Origin: an uncultured Oscillospiraceae bacterium
Lineage (GTDB): Bacteria > Bacillota > Clostridia > Oscillospirales > Oscillospiraceae
Assembly: GCA_947625045.1 (NCBI GenBank)
Contig: CANQMW010000011.1
Span: forward strand, 29,448-93,447
Length of the DNA: 64,000 nt
Direction of reading: 5' to 3'
The notes beneath the pieces are model-generated. The model saw nothing but the letters and a program-made list of their open reading frames with translations. It made no database searches and was not told where the DNA came from. This document shows positions 32,838 through 41,069 of this stretch, one piece after another (positions within the stretch are counted from its first letter, which is position 1; every line of letters starts with the position of its first letter). A program made the position numbers and the translations under genes.

Positions 32838-33262
32838 GGAAAAATGCAAGCGAAGGGTGCCTCGCTGGCATACTGTCCGCCCGGTATGCAGAGCGCTGTG
32901 AAAAGTCCGGATTATGTTATATAATAAATTGAAACTATTTGTTGCTTTACACGTTACAAGAATTTGAAGAAATTGGTAAATTTGGCTGAAACCGTTGGGA
33001 AATCGCGATTCAACGGGTGTTGAAAGACCTGTTCAAAATGTTGATAACATTCTGCATTAGAAATGAAATAAAATATTATGTGAATTAAATTATCGCAGTT
33101 TCAGATGCGAAAGAACGGTTGAAACAAGGGGCTTTCCGCCCCTGGTCAAAAATGGAAACAGGTATTCCGGCGGATGAAAATGCACGCTGCCGGGATGCAG
33201 ATGGGCCGGAATTGCAAGACATAATACGATCTGTAATCGTGGGCCTATACAGAACATTTCTG
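32838..33262. other. AT-rich gene-free region upstream of tRNA-Thr
   Basis: About 420 bases. Bases 32890-33115 are strikingly AT-rich compared with the flanks. The only open frame (33119-33304, 61 codons) runs through the tRNA promoter, lacks a good ribosome site and resembles nothing known, so it is not called. A small GGGGC/GCCCC hairpin lies near 33129-33142. No repeat, tRNA or promoter other than the tRNA promoter was seen. It could be remnant foreign DNA. Confidence 0.5.
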
Positions 33263-33292
33263 TTGACTTCCCGGGGGGCTGTATGCTACAAT
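33263..33292 (+). promoter_or_regulatory. Promoter of tRNA-Thr
   Basis: TTGACT (33263-33268), 18 bases, TACAAT (33287-33292), 15 bases before the mature 5' end. Confidence 0.75.
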
Positions 33293-33307
33293 ATGCGGGC
33301 GTGAAAC

Positions 33308-33383
33308 GCTAGTGTAGCTCAGTCGGTAGAGCAGCTGATTCGTAATCAGCAGGTCGCCAGTTCGAGTCTGGCCACTAGCTCCA
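33308..33383 (+). tRNA. tRNA-Thr (anticodon CGT)
   Basis: 76 bases with encoded CCA. Acceptor GCTAGTG / CACTAGC, D stem GCTC/GAGC, anticodon stem GCTGA/TCAGC with loop TTCGTAA (anticodon CGT, reading ACG), and T-arm with TTCGAGT. The discriminator base is T. Confidence 0.96.
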
Positions 33384-33456
33384 ACGTCGAAAGGCTTCTG
33401 AAGATTTGAGGTCCTGGCAAGCCAGGCCCCCTCATCGGTCAGAAGCCTTTCTCCTT
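33382..33456 (+). terminator. Structured terminator after tRNA-Thr; repeat copy 1
   Basis: AAAGGCTTCTGA pairs perfectly with TCAGAAGCCTTT, enclosing a second hairpin GAGG-CCTGGC-AAG-CCAGG-CCTC; TCTCCTTTTTT follows. 33382-33450 recurs at 42478-42546, same length, with differences concentrated in the seven-base linker after the first arm. Confidence 0.85.
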
Positions 33457-33478
33457 TTTTAGCCCTTTCACTTCATCT

Positions 33479-35065
33479 TTATGCCCTGCTTCTCAGGGTA
33501 TCCACGTCCAGCATATCCAGCGAGCCGCCCAGGTCCGTCAGCGCCAGCTGCAGGCCAAACAGGTTCAGCGCCGTGGCGAGGAACTCCAGTATCACGTTCA
33601 GAGCCGTCATGATGGCCACCGCCTCCATGGGCATGCCCAGCTGGGTGAAAAGCAGCGTATAGCACGTCAGCGCCGCTCCCGGCACCGGCGGCGCCGCGAT
33701 GGCCAGCATCACGGAGATGAAGAGCAGCGTCAGCAGCCACGCAGGGGTTATGGCCACGCCGTATGTCTCCGCCATGCACAGGCCTCCCACCAGAAACAGC
33801 ACCGACGCGCCGGGCATGTATATGACCTGCCCCAGGGGGATACCGAAGCGGGTGATCTTATCGCTTATGCCCAGTTTCCTTTCGCAGCACTCCTGGTTGG
33901 TTGGATAAGCCGCCACGGCAGAGGCCGTGCTCAGGCCGATGAGGAAGGTGGGCATGGTCTTTTTGAGAATGGTCATGGGCCCGACCTTCCACCGGACACA
34001 CACCAGCGCCAGGTCACATGCCATCACTACCGCCGTGCCCAGGACCATAACGAGGATGATCTTATAGGACCGGGCCAGAAGCAGGAACTCGTCCCCCAAA
34101 AACATCTTGAAGACGCTGCCGAACACGAACACCGGGACCAGGGTACTGACCGCCTCCATGATGAGCTGGACCACGTAGTTGGACTGCTCCACGAAGGTGA
34201 TCGTCACGGAGACCTTCTCCCCCAAAAGCAGCATCGCTATACCGATGAGCACCGCCACGAAAATGATCTGCAGGGGGTTGCCCTCCGTGAAGGGGGTGAA
34301 GAAGTTGGCCGGCACGATGTCCAGCACCATGTCCATCAGTTCCGTCGGGTCAAAGGCCTGTCCGCTCCCCGAGGTCACGGAGAAGAAGGGCAGCACGGCC
34401 GCCCCCGCGATGGTCGTGAGGACGACGGTGAGCAGGATGAACATGGCGATCATCCGCTTGCCTATCCGCCCGAAGGAGACCACGTCGCCGATGCAGCAGA
34501 TGCCCCATGTCACCGACAGGAATATCATGGGGCCGGATACGGCGGTGAGAAGGCCCACGAAGGTGTTGAAGAGGGGCGAGACCAGCTTATCCGAAAGCGT
34601 GAGGCGCGCCGCCTCCGGCATCAGCCTGCACAGATAGCCCAGCGCCACCGCCAGCACCAGGGCGATGGCCAGGGAGCCCATGAGGGAACGTTTCTTCCGC
34701 TTGGGGGTGAACAGGACGCGGTTGACCCCGTCCTTGTACTGCCACAGGGGCGCGAGACCCATCTGGGCCATCATGCCCGTCAGGGCGCCGCTGTCGGGCT
34801 GGTCAGGTTCCGCCAGGGGGTCCAGGGACGGGCCGGGCACATCAAGCTCTACCCGCGGGGCGTGAAAACGCCGGCGGCAGCGCAGGGTGAATCCATCCGC
34901 CGTCCCCTCGTCCCGGTAGCGCAGCAGCGCCTCCTCCAGGGCCAGCCGGACCCGCAGGGCGTCCTTCCGCTCCACCTTCTCCGCCGTGAGGAACTCATAG
35001 GCCGCCTCCCCGGCGTCGTCGATACCGGCGCCGGTCAGTTCATATCTCTCTTTCACACTTTCCAT
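33479..35065 (-). CDS. Dicarboxylate/amino-acid:cation symporter with N-terminal HATPase-like domain
   Basis: 528 residues from the ATG at 35065 (ATGAGGAAAGCT precedes it); ATG codons at 35077 and 35083 are alternatives (534 residues). The first ~75 residues, with RVRLALEEALLRYRDEG followed by alternating beta segments, resemble the N-box region of RsbW/SpoIIAB-type ATPases but lack the later ATP loops. From about 145 there are about eight helices of the DAACS (GltP/DctA) family, with SVTWGICCIGD, the re-entrant LSTASAVAAYPTN and a later GIPLGQVIYMPG segment. It probably takes up dicarboxylates or acidic amino acids with sodium or protons. No good promoter lies directly upstream in the present orientation; see the invertible-segment finding. 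Confidence 0.85.
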   Translation of the reverse strand: MESVKERYELTGAGIDDAGEAAYEFLTAEKVERKDALRVRLALEEALLRYRDEGTADGFTLRCRRRFHAPRVELDVPGPSLDPLAEPDQPDSGALTGMMAQMGLAPLWQYKDGVNRVLFTPKRKKRSLMGSLAIALVLAVALGYLCRLMPEAARLTLSDKLVSPLFNTFVGLLTAVSGPMIFLSVTWGICCIGDVVSFGRIGKRMIAMFILLTVVLTTIAGAAVLPFFSVTSGSGQAFDPTELMDMVLDIVPANFFTPFTEGNPLQIIFVAVLIGIAMLLLGEKVSVTITFVEQSNYVVQLIMEAVSTLVPVFVFGSVFKMFLGDEFLLLARSYKIILVMVLGTAVVMACDLALVCVRWKVGPMTILKKTMPTFLIGLSTASAVAAYPTNQECCERKLGISDKITRFGIPLGQVIYMPGASVLFLVGGLCMAETYGVAITPAWLLTLLFISVMLAIAAPPVPGAALTCYTLLFTQLGMPMEAVAIMTALNVILEFLATALNLFGLQLALTDLGGSLDMLDVDTLRSRA

Positions 35066-35178
35066 AGCTTTCCTCATTATCATGATCCGCCTTCTGCCTC
35101 AACAGCAGGAAAACGGCTTCTTTTTCCAAGGCCATTTCATATCCGAGTTCCTTTCTGCAATTTTCCCATTTGGCTAGC

Positions 35179-35307
35179 AAAGTACAGTTTAGCGGCCAGG
35201 AGGGTATTGCACAGGTTGGCGGCCTTTGCTATAATAAAGTATCAATATATGTATTAGTATCAGTGCCTTTTTGGCTTCCTGTTCTTTTGGAATTCAAACT
35301 GTACTTT
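35179..35307. repeat. Candidate invertible segment with 12-bp inverted repeats
   Basis: AAAGTACAGTTT at 35179-35190 and its exact reverse complement AAACTGTACTTT at 35296-35307, separated by 105 bases. Similarity extends weakly outward (a shared TTGG about five to eight bases outside). The segment contains a promoter and abuts a Hin-like recombinase gene, whose last codons overlap the right repeat. Confidence 0.6.
35207..35235 (+). promoter_or_regulatory. Promoter inside the inverted-repeat segment
   Basis: TTGCAC (35207-35212), 17 bases, consensus TATAAT (35230-35235). In the sequenced orientation it points rightward, antisense to the recombinase; inversion would point it at the symporter. 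Confidence 0.7.
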
Positions 35308-35911
35308 TTTGCCCAATTGCATTAGATGATGCCCATTTTAGGAACGTGCTGTGCGAGACGCCTAATAGCTGTCCCGCCTTTCTGGCAGAGAGCCCGCCGT
35401 CCTTCCATCTCTCACAGATCTCCGGGAATCCCTCCGGCGGGGGAACGGCCGTCCGGCCAAAGTGAACGCCTCGTGCCTTGGCGGCCGCAATGCCCTCTGC
35501 CTGGCGCTGCCGGATGAACTCCCGCTCTGTCTGCGCCACATATGAAAGAAGCTGCAGCACGATGTCCGCGATCAGGGTCCCTGTCAAGTCCTTCCCCCGC
35601 CGTGTGTCCAGCAGGGGCATGTCCAGGACGACAACTGCCGCCTTTTTCTCTTTTGTCAGCAGCCTCCACTGCTCCAATATCTCATCATAATTCCTTCCAA
35701 GCCGGTCGATGCTCTTTACCACAAGGGTATCGCCCGGTTTTATTTTTCTCAGGAGCCGCCTGTATCCCGGCCGCTCGAAGTCCTTCCCAGACTGCCGATC
35801 CACGACCACGCAGCTGGCAGGGACCCCGAACTCCTCCATGGCGATCATTTGGCGGTCCGTGTTCTGGTCTTTGCTTGAGACGCGAACATATCCATACGTT
35901 GTCTCACTCAT
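35294..35911 (-). CDS. Serine recombinase (resolvase/invertase family, Hin-like)
   Basis: 205 residues from the ATG at 35911, seven bases after GGAGG; an adjacent ATG at 35914 is possible. The catalytic domain begins YGYVRVSSKDQNTDRQ (nucleophilic Ser about 12), continues with VDRQSGKDFERPGYRRLL, GDTLVVKSIDRLGRNYDEI and the helix AQTEREFIRQRQAEGIAAAKARG, and ends in a helix-turn-helix DNA-binding domain (LSARKAGQLLGVSHSTFLKW). Length and layout match DNA invertases such as Hin and Gin. It is AT-richer than its neighbours, suggesting transfer. A dyad TAGTTT-AGAGG-AAACTA lies upstream at 35945-35961 and could be an operator. Confidence 0.93.
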   Translation of the reverse strand: MSETTYGYVRVSSKDQNTDRQMIAMEEFGVPASCVVVDRQSGKDFERPGYRRLLRKIKPGDTLVVKSIDRLGRNYDEILEQWRLLTKEKKAAVVVLDMPLLDTRRGKDLTGTLIADIVLQLLSYVAQTEREFIRQRQAEGIAAAKARGVHFGRTAVPPPEGFPEICERWKDGGLSARKAGQLLGVSHSTFLKWASSNAIGQKSTV

Positions 35912-36037
35912 CATGTTTCCTCCGATCGATCTTTTTTGTATTTTTAGTTTAGAGGAAACTATTAATACACTAATACTTGTTTGTTCCATTCTTTCCTAAG
36001 GCGGAGAAAGCGAAAAAGAAATAACCCGCTCAGACGC

Positions 36038-36078
36038 AAGAAGAGCAGGCACTTAAAATGTGCCTGCTCTTCTTCTGT
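36038..36078. terminator. Bidirectional hairpin between recombinase and Opp operon
   Basis: AAGAAGAGCAGGCAC / GTGCCTGCTCTTCTT, 15 paired bases with a TTAAAAT loop. No gene ends beside it on the plus strand, so it may instead insulate the recombinase or be a mobile-element end. Confidence 0.7.
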
Positions 36079-36111
36079 TGCGCTTGATATTATGATTCAC
36101 CGGGAGCAAAA

Positions 36112-36140
36112 GGGCCGCCAAGCCATAGGCTTGGCGGCCC
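36112..36140 (-). terminator. Terminator of the Opp/Dpp operon
   Basis: GGGCCGCCAAGCC / GGCTTGGCGGCCC hairpin 18 bases after the binding-protein stop, followed on the minus strand by TTTTGCTC. Confidence 0.85.
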
Positions 36141-36158
36141 CGGAAATACGGGTCAGGA

Positions 36159-37922
36159 TCAGTCCTCGACGTAAGCGTAGTTCCAGACGATGTCGCCGGT
36201 CACCAGGACCTGCAGGCCCTTGATGTTGGGCTTCACCATCGCGGGGTTGGTGTAATAGTATATCGGAGCCACAGCGCCGGTAGCCATCAGGATGTTCTCA
36301 GCCTCGGCAGCCATGTCGGCACGGGCCTCCATGTCGGACTCAGCCTTGATATCGCTGACCAGCGCGTCATAGGCGTCGGCCCAGGTCTGATCGCCGTTCA
36401 GGCCGTAGACAGCGTCCAGGCCGGCGGTAGCGGTGTTCTCGGTGTTACGGGTGTAATCGCCGATGTCCTGGCCAAGACGGGGATAGTTGTTGCCGGAAGC
36501 GCTGATGAAGATCTCCAGGAAGTTCACAACATCGTCGAAGTCGGCGACCCAGCCCATGCGGGAGGCCTCGGCGTCGCCCTTGCCCAGCTTGTCCTGCAGG
36601 GTGGCCCAAGCTTCCTGGTTAATGGTGGCGGTCACGCCGATGCTCTCCCAGATGGCCTGGACGTACTGGATGATAGCGGCGTTGGAGCCGGAGTTGTTGA
36701 AGGAGAACTCGATGTTGGGCACATCGGTGAACTGGATGTCGCCGGTCTCCAGGCTGCCGGTGTAGTTATAGCCCAGGTCCATGAGGATCTGGATGCCCTC
36801 CACCTGGTCCTCGGTGTAGGTGGGATACTCCTCGGAGTAGGTGTTGGTGCCGGTGTACCACTGGCTGTAGCGCTGGCCCTCGCCGCGGATGACGCCCTCG
36901 GCGCCGTCGCCCAGGCCGTCAGGGAAGAAGCCGGTGGCGGGCAGCTGTCCGGCCATGGTGACATAGTCCACCAGCTCCTGCCGGTTGGGCATCAGGCCCA
37001 GCGCGTAACGGGCCTTGGCGTTCTCGGCGGCGGTGAAGGTCTTGCCCTCAGGGGACATATCCTTGTGGACGTTGAACAGGATGTACCAGGTACCGATCTG
37101 CGGGAACACGATGCGCTCGCCGGGATAGGTGGCGTCGATGCGCTCAAACTCAGTGGGGTCGATGGAGTTGATGACGGAGACGGCGCCGGACTCATAGGCG
37201 GACAGGATGGCCACGTCGTCCTCGGACAGGTAGGCGTTGATGCCGCCGATCTGGATGTTCTCAGCATCCCAGTAGTACGGGTTCTTCTCGTAGGAGATCA
37301 CGTCGTCCACGGCGTACTTCGTCACGCGGAAGGGGCCCATGCCGATGTAGGTCTCGGGATCAACGGCCCAGGCGCCGTCACTGGTGGCGAGGTCGGTCCT
37401 CACGGGATAGAAGGTGGTGAAGGCGGTCAGCTCCAGGAAATAGGCGCAGGGGCCGGCCAGGGTGACCACGATGGTGCCGGCCTCGTCGTCGGCGACCACG
37501 TTCAGCTCACCGGTGCCATAGCCGTCGATCACGTCGAACAGGTAGCCGTAGTCGGCGCCCAGCGCGGGGTCGGCAGCGCGGTTCCAGCTCTTGACCACGT
37601 CGCTGGCCACAAAGTCGGAGCCGTCGGACCACTTCAGACCGTCGCGCAGCTGGAAGGTGTAGGTCAGGCCGTCGTCAGAGACTTCCCAGCTCTCCGCCAG
37701 CTCGGGCTGCACGCCGTCCTCGGTCTTGATGGTCAGGCCGCAGAAGGCCAGACGGATCAGGTTGGAGCCGTTGGACGCGGAGTTCAGGGCCGGGTCCATG
37801 TCCTCCGGGGTGCCGCCGCCGTACATGACGCTGACGACGGGCTCTTCCCCGTCAGCCAGGGCGACAGCGCCCAGGCTCAACACCATGGCAAGCGCCAACA
37901 CCAGTGCAAGCAGTTTCTTCAT
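36159..37922 (-). CDS. Peptide ABC transporter substrate-binding protein (SBP_bac_5)
   Basis: 587 residues after TAGGAGG. Signal peptide MKKLLALVLALAMVLSLGAVALADGEE ends in an AxA-type site and has no Cys lipobox, which is unusual for a Gram-positive binding protein. The mature part is a family-5 protein: ESWEVSDDGLTYTFQLRDGLKWSDGSDF near 85-110 and a late C-terminal lobe. It would capture oligopeptides, dipeptides or nickel-like ligands for OppBCDF. It is the last gene of the operon, 53 bases after oppF, an uncommon position. Confidence 0.92.
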   Translation of the reverse strand: MKKLLALVLALAMVLSLGAVALADGEEPVVSVMYGGGTPEDMDPALNSASNGSNLIRLAFCGLTIKTEDGVQPELAESWEVSDDGLTYTFQLRDGLKWSDGSDFVASDVVKSWNRAADPALGADYGYLFDVIDGYGTGELNVVADDEAGTIVVTLAGPCAYFLELTAFTTFYPVRTDLATSDGAWAVDPETYIGMGPFRVTKYAVDDVISYEKNPYYWDAENIQIGGINAYLSEDDVAILSAYESGAVSVINSIDPTEFERIDATYPGERIVFPQIGTWYILFNVHKDMSPEGKTFTAAENAKARYALGLMPNRQELVDYVTMAGQLPATGFFPDGLGDGAEGVIRGEGQRYSQWYTGTNTYSEEYPTYTEDQVEGIQILMDLGYNYTGSLETGDIQFTDVPNIEFSFNNSGSNAAIIQYVQAIWESIGVTATINQEAWATLQDKLGKGDAEASRMGWVADFDDVVNFLEIFISASGNNYPRLGQDIGDYTRNTENTATAGLDAVYGLNGDQTWADAYDALVSDIKAESDMEARADMAAEAENILMATGAVAPIYYYTNPAMVKPNIKGLQVLVTGDIVWNYAYVED

Positions 37923-37975
37923 AGTGTTTGTTTCCTCCTAAAAAATTTATATATTGCAGCGCGTGAGCGATACAA

Positions 37976-38935
37976 TCAAAGGTTATGGCAGGCCGCCATA
38001 TGGCCGGGGGCGACCTCCTCCAGCTGGGGGCAGCTCTCGGCGCACTTATCCGTGGCGCGGGAGCAGCGGGTGCGGAAGGGGCAGCCGCTGGGCATATGCA
38101 GGGGGCTGGGCACGTCGCCCTCCAGCACGATGCGCTGGCTGGCCCGGGCGCGCTCCGGATCGGGCATGGGCACGGCGGACAGCAGCGACACGGTGTAGGG
38201 ATGGACGGCGTGGTGGTACAGCTCGTTGGCCCCGGCGATCTCCACGATGTGGCCCAGATACATCACCGCGATACGGTTGGAGATATGCTTGACCACGCTC
38301 AGGTCGTGGGCGATGAACAAATAGGAAAGCCCGAACTGGCTCTGCAGGTCCTCGAACATGTTGATGACCTGGGCCTGGATGGACACGTCCAGGGCGGAGA
38401 CTGGCTCGTCGCAGACGATGAACTCGGGCCGGGACGCCAGGGCGCGGGCGATGCCGATGCGCTGGCGCTGGCCGCCGGAGAACTCATGGGCATAGCGGGT
38501 CATCTGCTCGCTGGAGATGCCCACCGTCCCCAGCAGCTCCAATATCCGGTCGGAGCGCTCCTTCCGGGACTTGTAGAGCTTGTTCACGTCCAGGGGCTCT
38601 CCCACGATGTCGGCCACGGTCAGCCGGGGGTTCAGGGAGGAGTAGGGGTCCTGGAACACGATCTGGGCGCGGCGGCGGTATTCCTTGATGGTATCCGGGC
38701 CCACCAGCTTGCCGTCAAAGATCACCTGGCCCGCCGTGGGCTTGTAGAGGTGCAGGATGGTGCGGCCCACGGTGGATTTGCCGCAGCCGGACTCGCCCAC
38801 CAGGCCCAGGGTCTCTCCCCGGCCGATGGTGAAGCTCACGTCGTCCACGGCCTTCAGGGGCGTGGTGCGGAGAAAGCCGGTGTTGATGGGGAAATACTCC
38901 TTGAGGTTTTTGACCTCCAAAAGGTTTTCGCTCAC
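37976..38935 (-). CDS. oppF: Peptide ABC transporter ATP-binding protein OppF/DppF
   Basis: 319 residues. Walker [11 protein letters not shown]-loop [11 protein letters not shown], signature [14 protein letters not shown], Walker [13 protein letters not shown], and the C-terminal oligopeptide extension [14 protein letters not shown] with the Cys cluster that holds an Fe-S site in some family members. Start overlaps the oppD stop by four bases. Energises peptide import with OppD. Confidence 0.95.
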   Translation of the reverse strand: MSENLLEVKNLKEYFPINTGFLRTTPLKAVDDVSFTIGRGETLGLVGESGCGKSTVGRTILHLYKPTAGQVIFDGKLVGPDTIKEYRRRAQIVFQDPYSSLNPRLTVADIVGEPLDVNKLYKSRKERSDRILELLGTVGISSEQMTRYAHEFSGGQRQRIGIARALASRPEFIVCDEPVSALDVSIQAQVINMFEDLQSQFGLSYLFIAHDLSVVKHISNRIAVMYLGHIVEIAGANELYHHAVHPYTVSLLSAVPMPDPERARASQRIVLEGDVPSPLHMPSGCPFRTRCSRATDKCAESCPQLEEVAPGHMAACHNL

Positions 38936-40002
38936 TGCTCGTTCCCTCCTTCCGCGGCCCCGCCCAGGTTTCCTTCCAAATCGATGGCGGTGATCTGGCC
39001 GTCCTGGTCCGTTTGGATCACGCCCCGTTCAGCGCCCTCCTTCACATTCATCCAGCAGGCGCTCAGGTGGTCGCGGCCGACCAGCACCTCTTTCGCCCTG
39101 CCCGTGAGGCAGACCTTCATCGCGTTGTCGCACCGGGGCGCGAAGGGGCAGCCCTCCGGCATGTTCAGAAGGTCGATGGGGGTGCCGGTGATGGGCACCA
39201 GCCGCTCCCGCTCGTCGTCGTCGACGGAGGGGATGGAGCGCATCAGACCCTTGGTGTACTCGTGGGCCGGGTGGTAGAATATCTCATCCGCCGTGCCCCG
39301 CTCGCAGACGCCGCCGGCGTACATGACGATGACCTCATCGCACAGGCTTGCAATGACGCCCAGGTCGTGGGTGATCATGATGATCGCCATGCCCAGCTTC
39401 TCCTGCAGGTCCTGCATCAGCTCCAATATCTGAGCCTGGATGGTCACGTCCAGGGCGGTGGTGGGCTCATCGGCGATGAGGATATCCGGCTCGCAGGCCA
39501 GCGCCATGGCGATCATCACCCGCTGGCGCATGCCGCCCGACAGCTCATAGGGATACTGGCGCAGGCGCTTTTCCGGTTCGTTGATGCCCACCAGCTCCAG
39601 CATCTCCATGGCTCGCTGCTTCGCCTGCTCCTTGTTCCGGTCGGTGTGGAGCAGGATAGCCTCCGTCAGCTGGTTGCCTATGGTATAGACGGGGTTGAGG
39701 CTGGTCATGGGGTCCTGAAAGATGATGGATATCTTGTTGCCGCGGATCCCGCGCATGACGCTCTCGCCCGCGCCCACCAGCTCCTGGCCGTTGAACTTGA
39801 TGCTGCCGCTGACGATGCGGCCGGGGTGGGTCAATATCTGCAAAATGGAGTAGGCGGTGACGCTCTTGCCGGAGCCGGATTCGCCCACGATGCCCAGGAC
39901 CTTGCCGCTGTCCAGATCGAAGGAGATGCCGTTGACTGCCTTCACCTCGCCGGCCGGTGTGAAAAAGGAGGTATGCAGGTCTTTTACTTCCAGCATTGCC
40001 AT
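38932..40002 (-). CDS. oppD: Peptide ABC transporter ATP-binding protein OppD/DppD
   Basis: 356 residues; the start at 40002 ([15 protein letters not shown]) is seven bases after AAGGAGGG, replacing a longer open frame. Walker [54 protein letters not shown] and the C-terminal [14 protein letters not shown]ys motif. Overlaps oppF, starts 16 bases after oppC. Confidence 0.95.
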   Translation of the reverse strand: MAMLEVKDLHTSFFTPAGEVKAVNGISFDLDSGKVLGIVGESGSGKSVTAYSILQILTHPGRIVSGSIKFNGQELVGAGESVMRGIRGNKISIIFQDPMTSLNPVYTIGNQLTEAILLHTDRNKEQAKQRAMEMLELVGINEPEKRLRQYPYELSGGMRQRVMIAMALACEPDILIADEPTTALDVTIQAQILELMQDLQEKLGMAIIMITHDLGVIASLCDEVIVMYAGGVCERGTADEIFYHPAHEYTKGLMRSIPSVDDDERERLVPITGTPIDLLNMPEGCPFAPRCDNAMKVCLTGRAKEVLVGRDHLSACWMNVKEGAERGVIQTDQDGQITAIDLEGNLGGAAEGGNEQ

Positions 40003-40018
40003 AGCAGCACCCTCCTTA

Positions 40019-41059
40019 TCAGGAACGGAGCTTGGGGTCAAACGCGTCGCGCAGACCATTGCCAAGCAGGTTGAAGGACAGGACGATCAGGAAGATCGTC
40101 AGCGCCGGGAACAGCAGCATATAGGGATAGGACACCAGACCGCTCCGGGCGTCGGACGCAAGAGAGCCCAGGGAGGGCATGGGGATGGAAACGCCCATGC
40201 CCACGAAGGACAAAAACGACTCGGTGAAGATGGCGCTGGGGATCTGCATAGCCGCCGTGATGATGATGACGGAGATGCAGTTGGGGATCATATGCTTGAG
40301 GATGATGTGCATGGCGGAGGCGCCGGCCGCCTTGGAGGCCAGCACATATTCCTGCTCCTTGATAGAGAGGATCTGTCCCCGCACCTGCCGGGCCATACCC
40401 ACCCAATAGAGCAAGCCGAACACGATAAAGATGGAGATCATGCCCGCGCCCAGGCGAACGATGAGGTCGCTCTTCGACGTGCTGATGATGTCCTTGATGG
40501 CCACGGACAGCAATATCACGATGAGCACGTCCGGCAGGGAGTAGATGATATCCACGATGCGCATCATGATCAGGTCCACCTTCCCGCCGAAGTAGCCGGA
40601 CACGGCGCCGTACAGGATGCCGATGCATACCACGATCAGCGCGGAGATGAAGCCCACCATCAGGGAGATGCGGGTGCCGTAGATGACGCGGATGGCATAG
40701 TCCCGGCCCAGGTTGTCCGTACCCATGATGTGGGGAAACACCTTCTGTCCGGCGGCCATGCGTGCCTGCTCCTTGGCGGAGTACTCAAAGGGCCGCAGGT
40801 ATTTGGCCGTCACGTCCTGCTGGGTGTATGTATAGGGGTAGACCATGGGGACGATGATGGCGATAAGGGTGATGACCACCAGGATCACAAGGCAGATCAT
40901 CGCCATCCGGTTGTGCACCAGCCGGCGCATGGCGTCCCGCATGAAGGAGACGGACTCCCGCTGGGTGACGATCTGGGCCTTCTCCTCGTCGCTGGCCCGC
41001 TGGAACAGGTTGGGGTCGATCTGGAAGCTGAGCGGATTTTTCTTGATCTTCTTCTCCAT
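40019..41059 (-). CDS. oppC: Peptide ABC transporter permease OppC/DppC
   Basis: 346 residues from the ATG at 41059 (GAGGTGGTTTAT precedes it). An N-terminal cytoplasmic segment, first helix about 53-75, then the BPD_transp_1 domain with five helices; the coupling-helix EAA motif is EYVLASKAAGASAMHIILKHMIPN. Forms the membrane channel with OppB. Confidence 0.94.
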   Translation of the reverse strand: MEKKIKKNPLSFQIDPNLFQRASDEEKAQIVTQRESVSFMRDAMRRLVHNRMAMICLVILVVITLIAIIVPMVYPYTYTQQDVTAKYLRPFEYSAKEQARMAAGQKVFPHIMGTDNLGRDYAIRVIYGTRISLMVGFISALIVVCIGILYGAVSGYFGGKVDLIMMRIVDIIYSLPDVLIVILLSVAIKDIISTSKSDLIVRLGAGMISIFIVFGLLYWVGMARQVRGQILSIKEQEYVLASKAAGASAMHIILKHMIPNCISVIIITAAMQIPSAIFTESFLSFVGMGVSIPMPSLGSLASDARSGLVSYPYMLLFPALTIFLIVLSFNLLGNGLRDAFDPKLRS

Positions 41060-41069
41060 ATAAACCACC

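Noticed and set aside
33119..33304. 61-codon plus-strand frame before tRNA-Thr
   Set aside because: It runs through the tRNA promoter, has no good ribosome site and no recognisable sequence.
35179..35307. Reading the 12-bp inverted repeat as a simple transcription terminator
   Set aside because: The arms are 105 bases apart with a promoter between them and no compact hairpin, so termination is unlikely.
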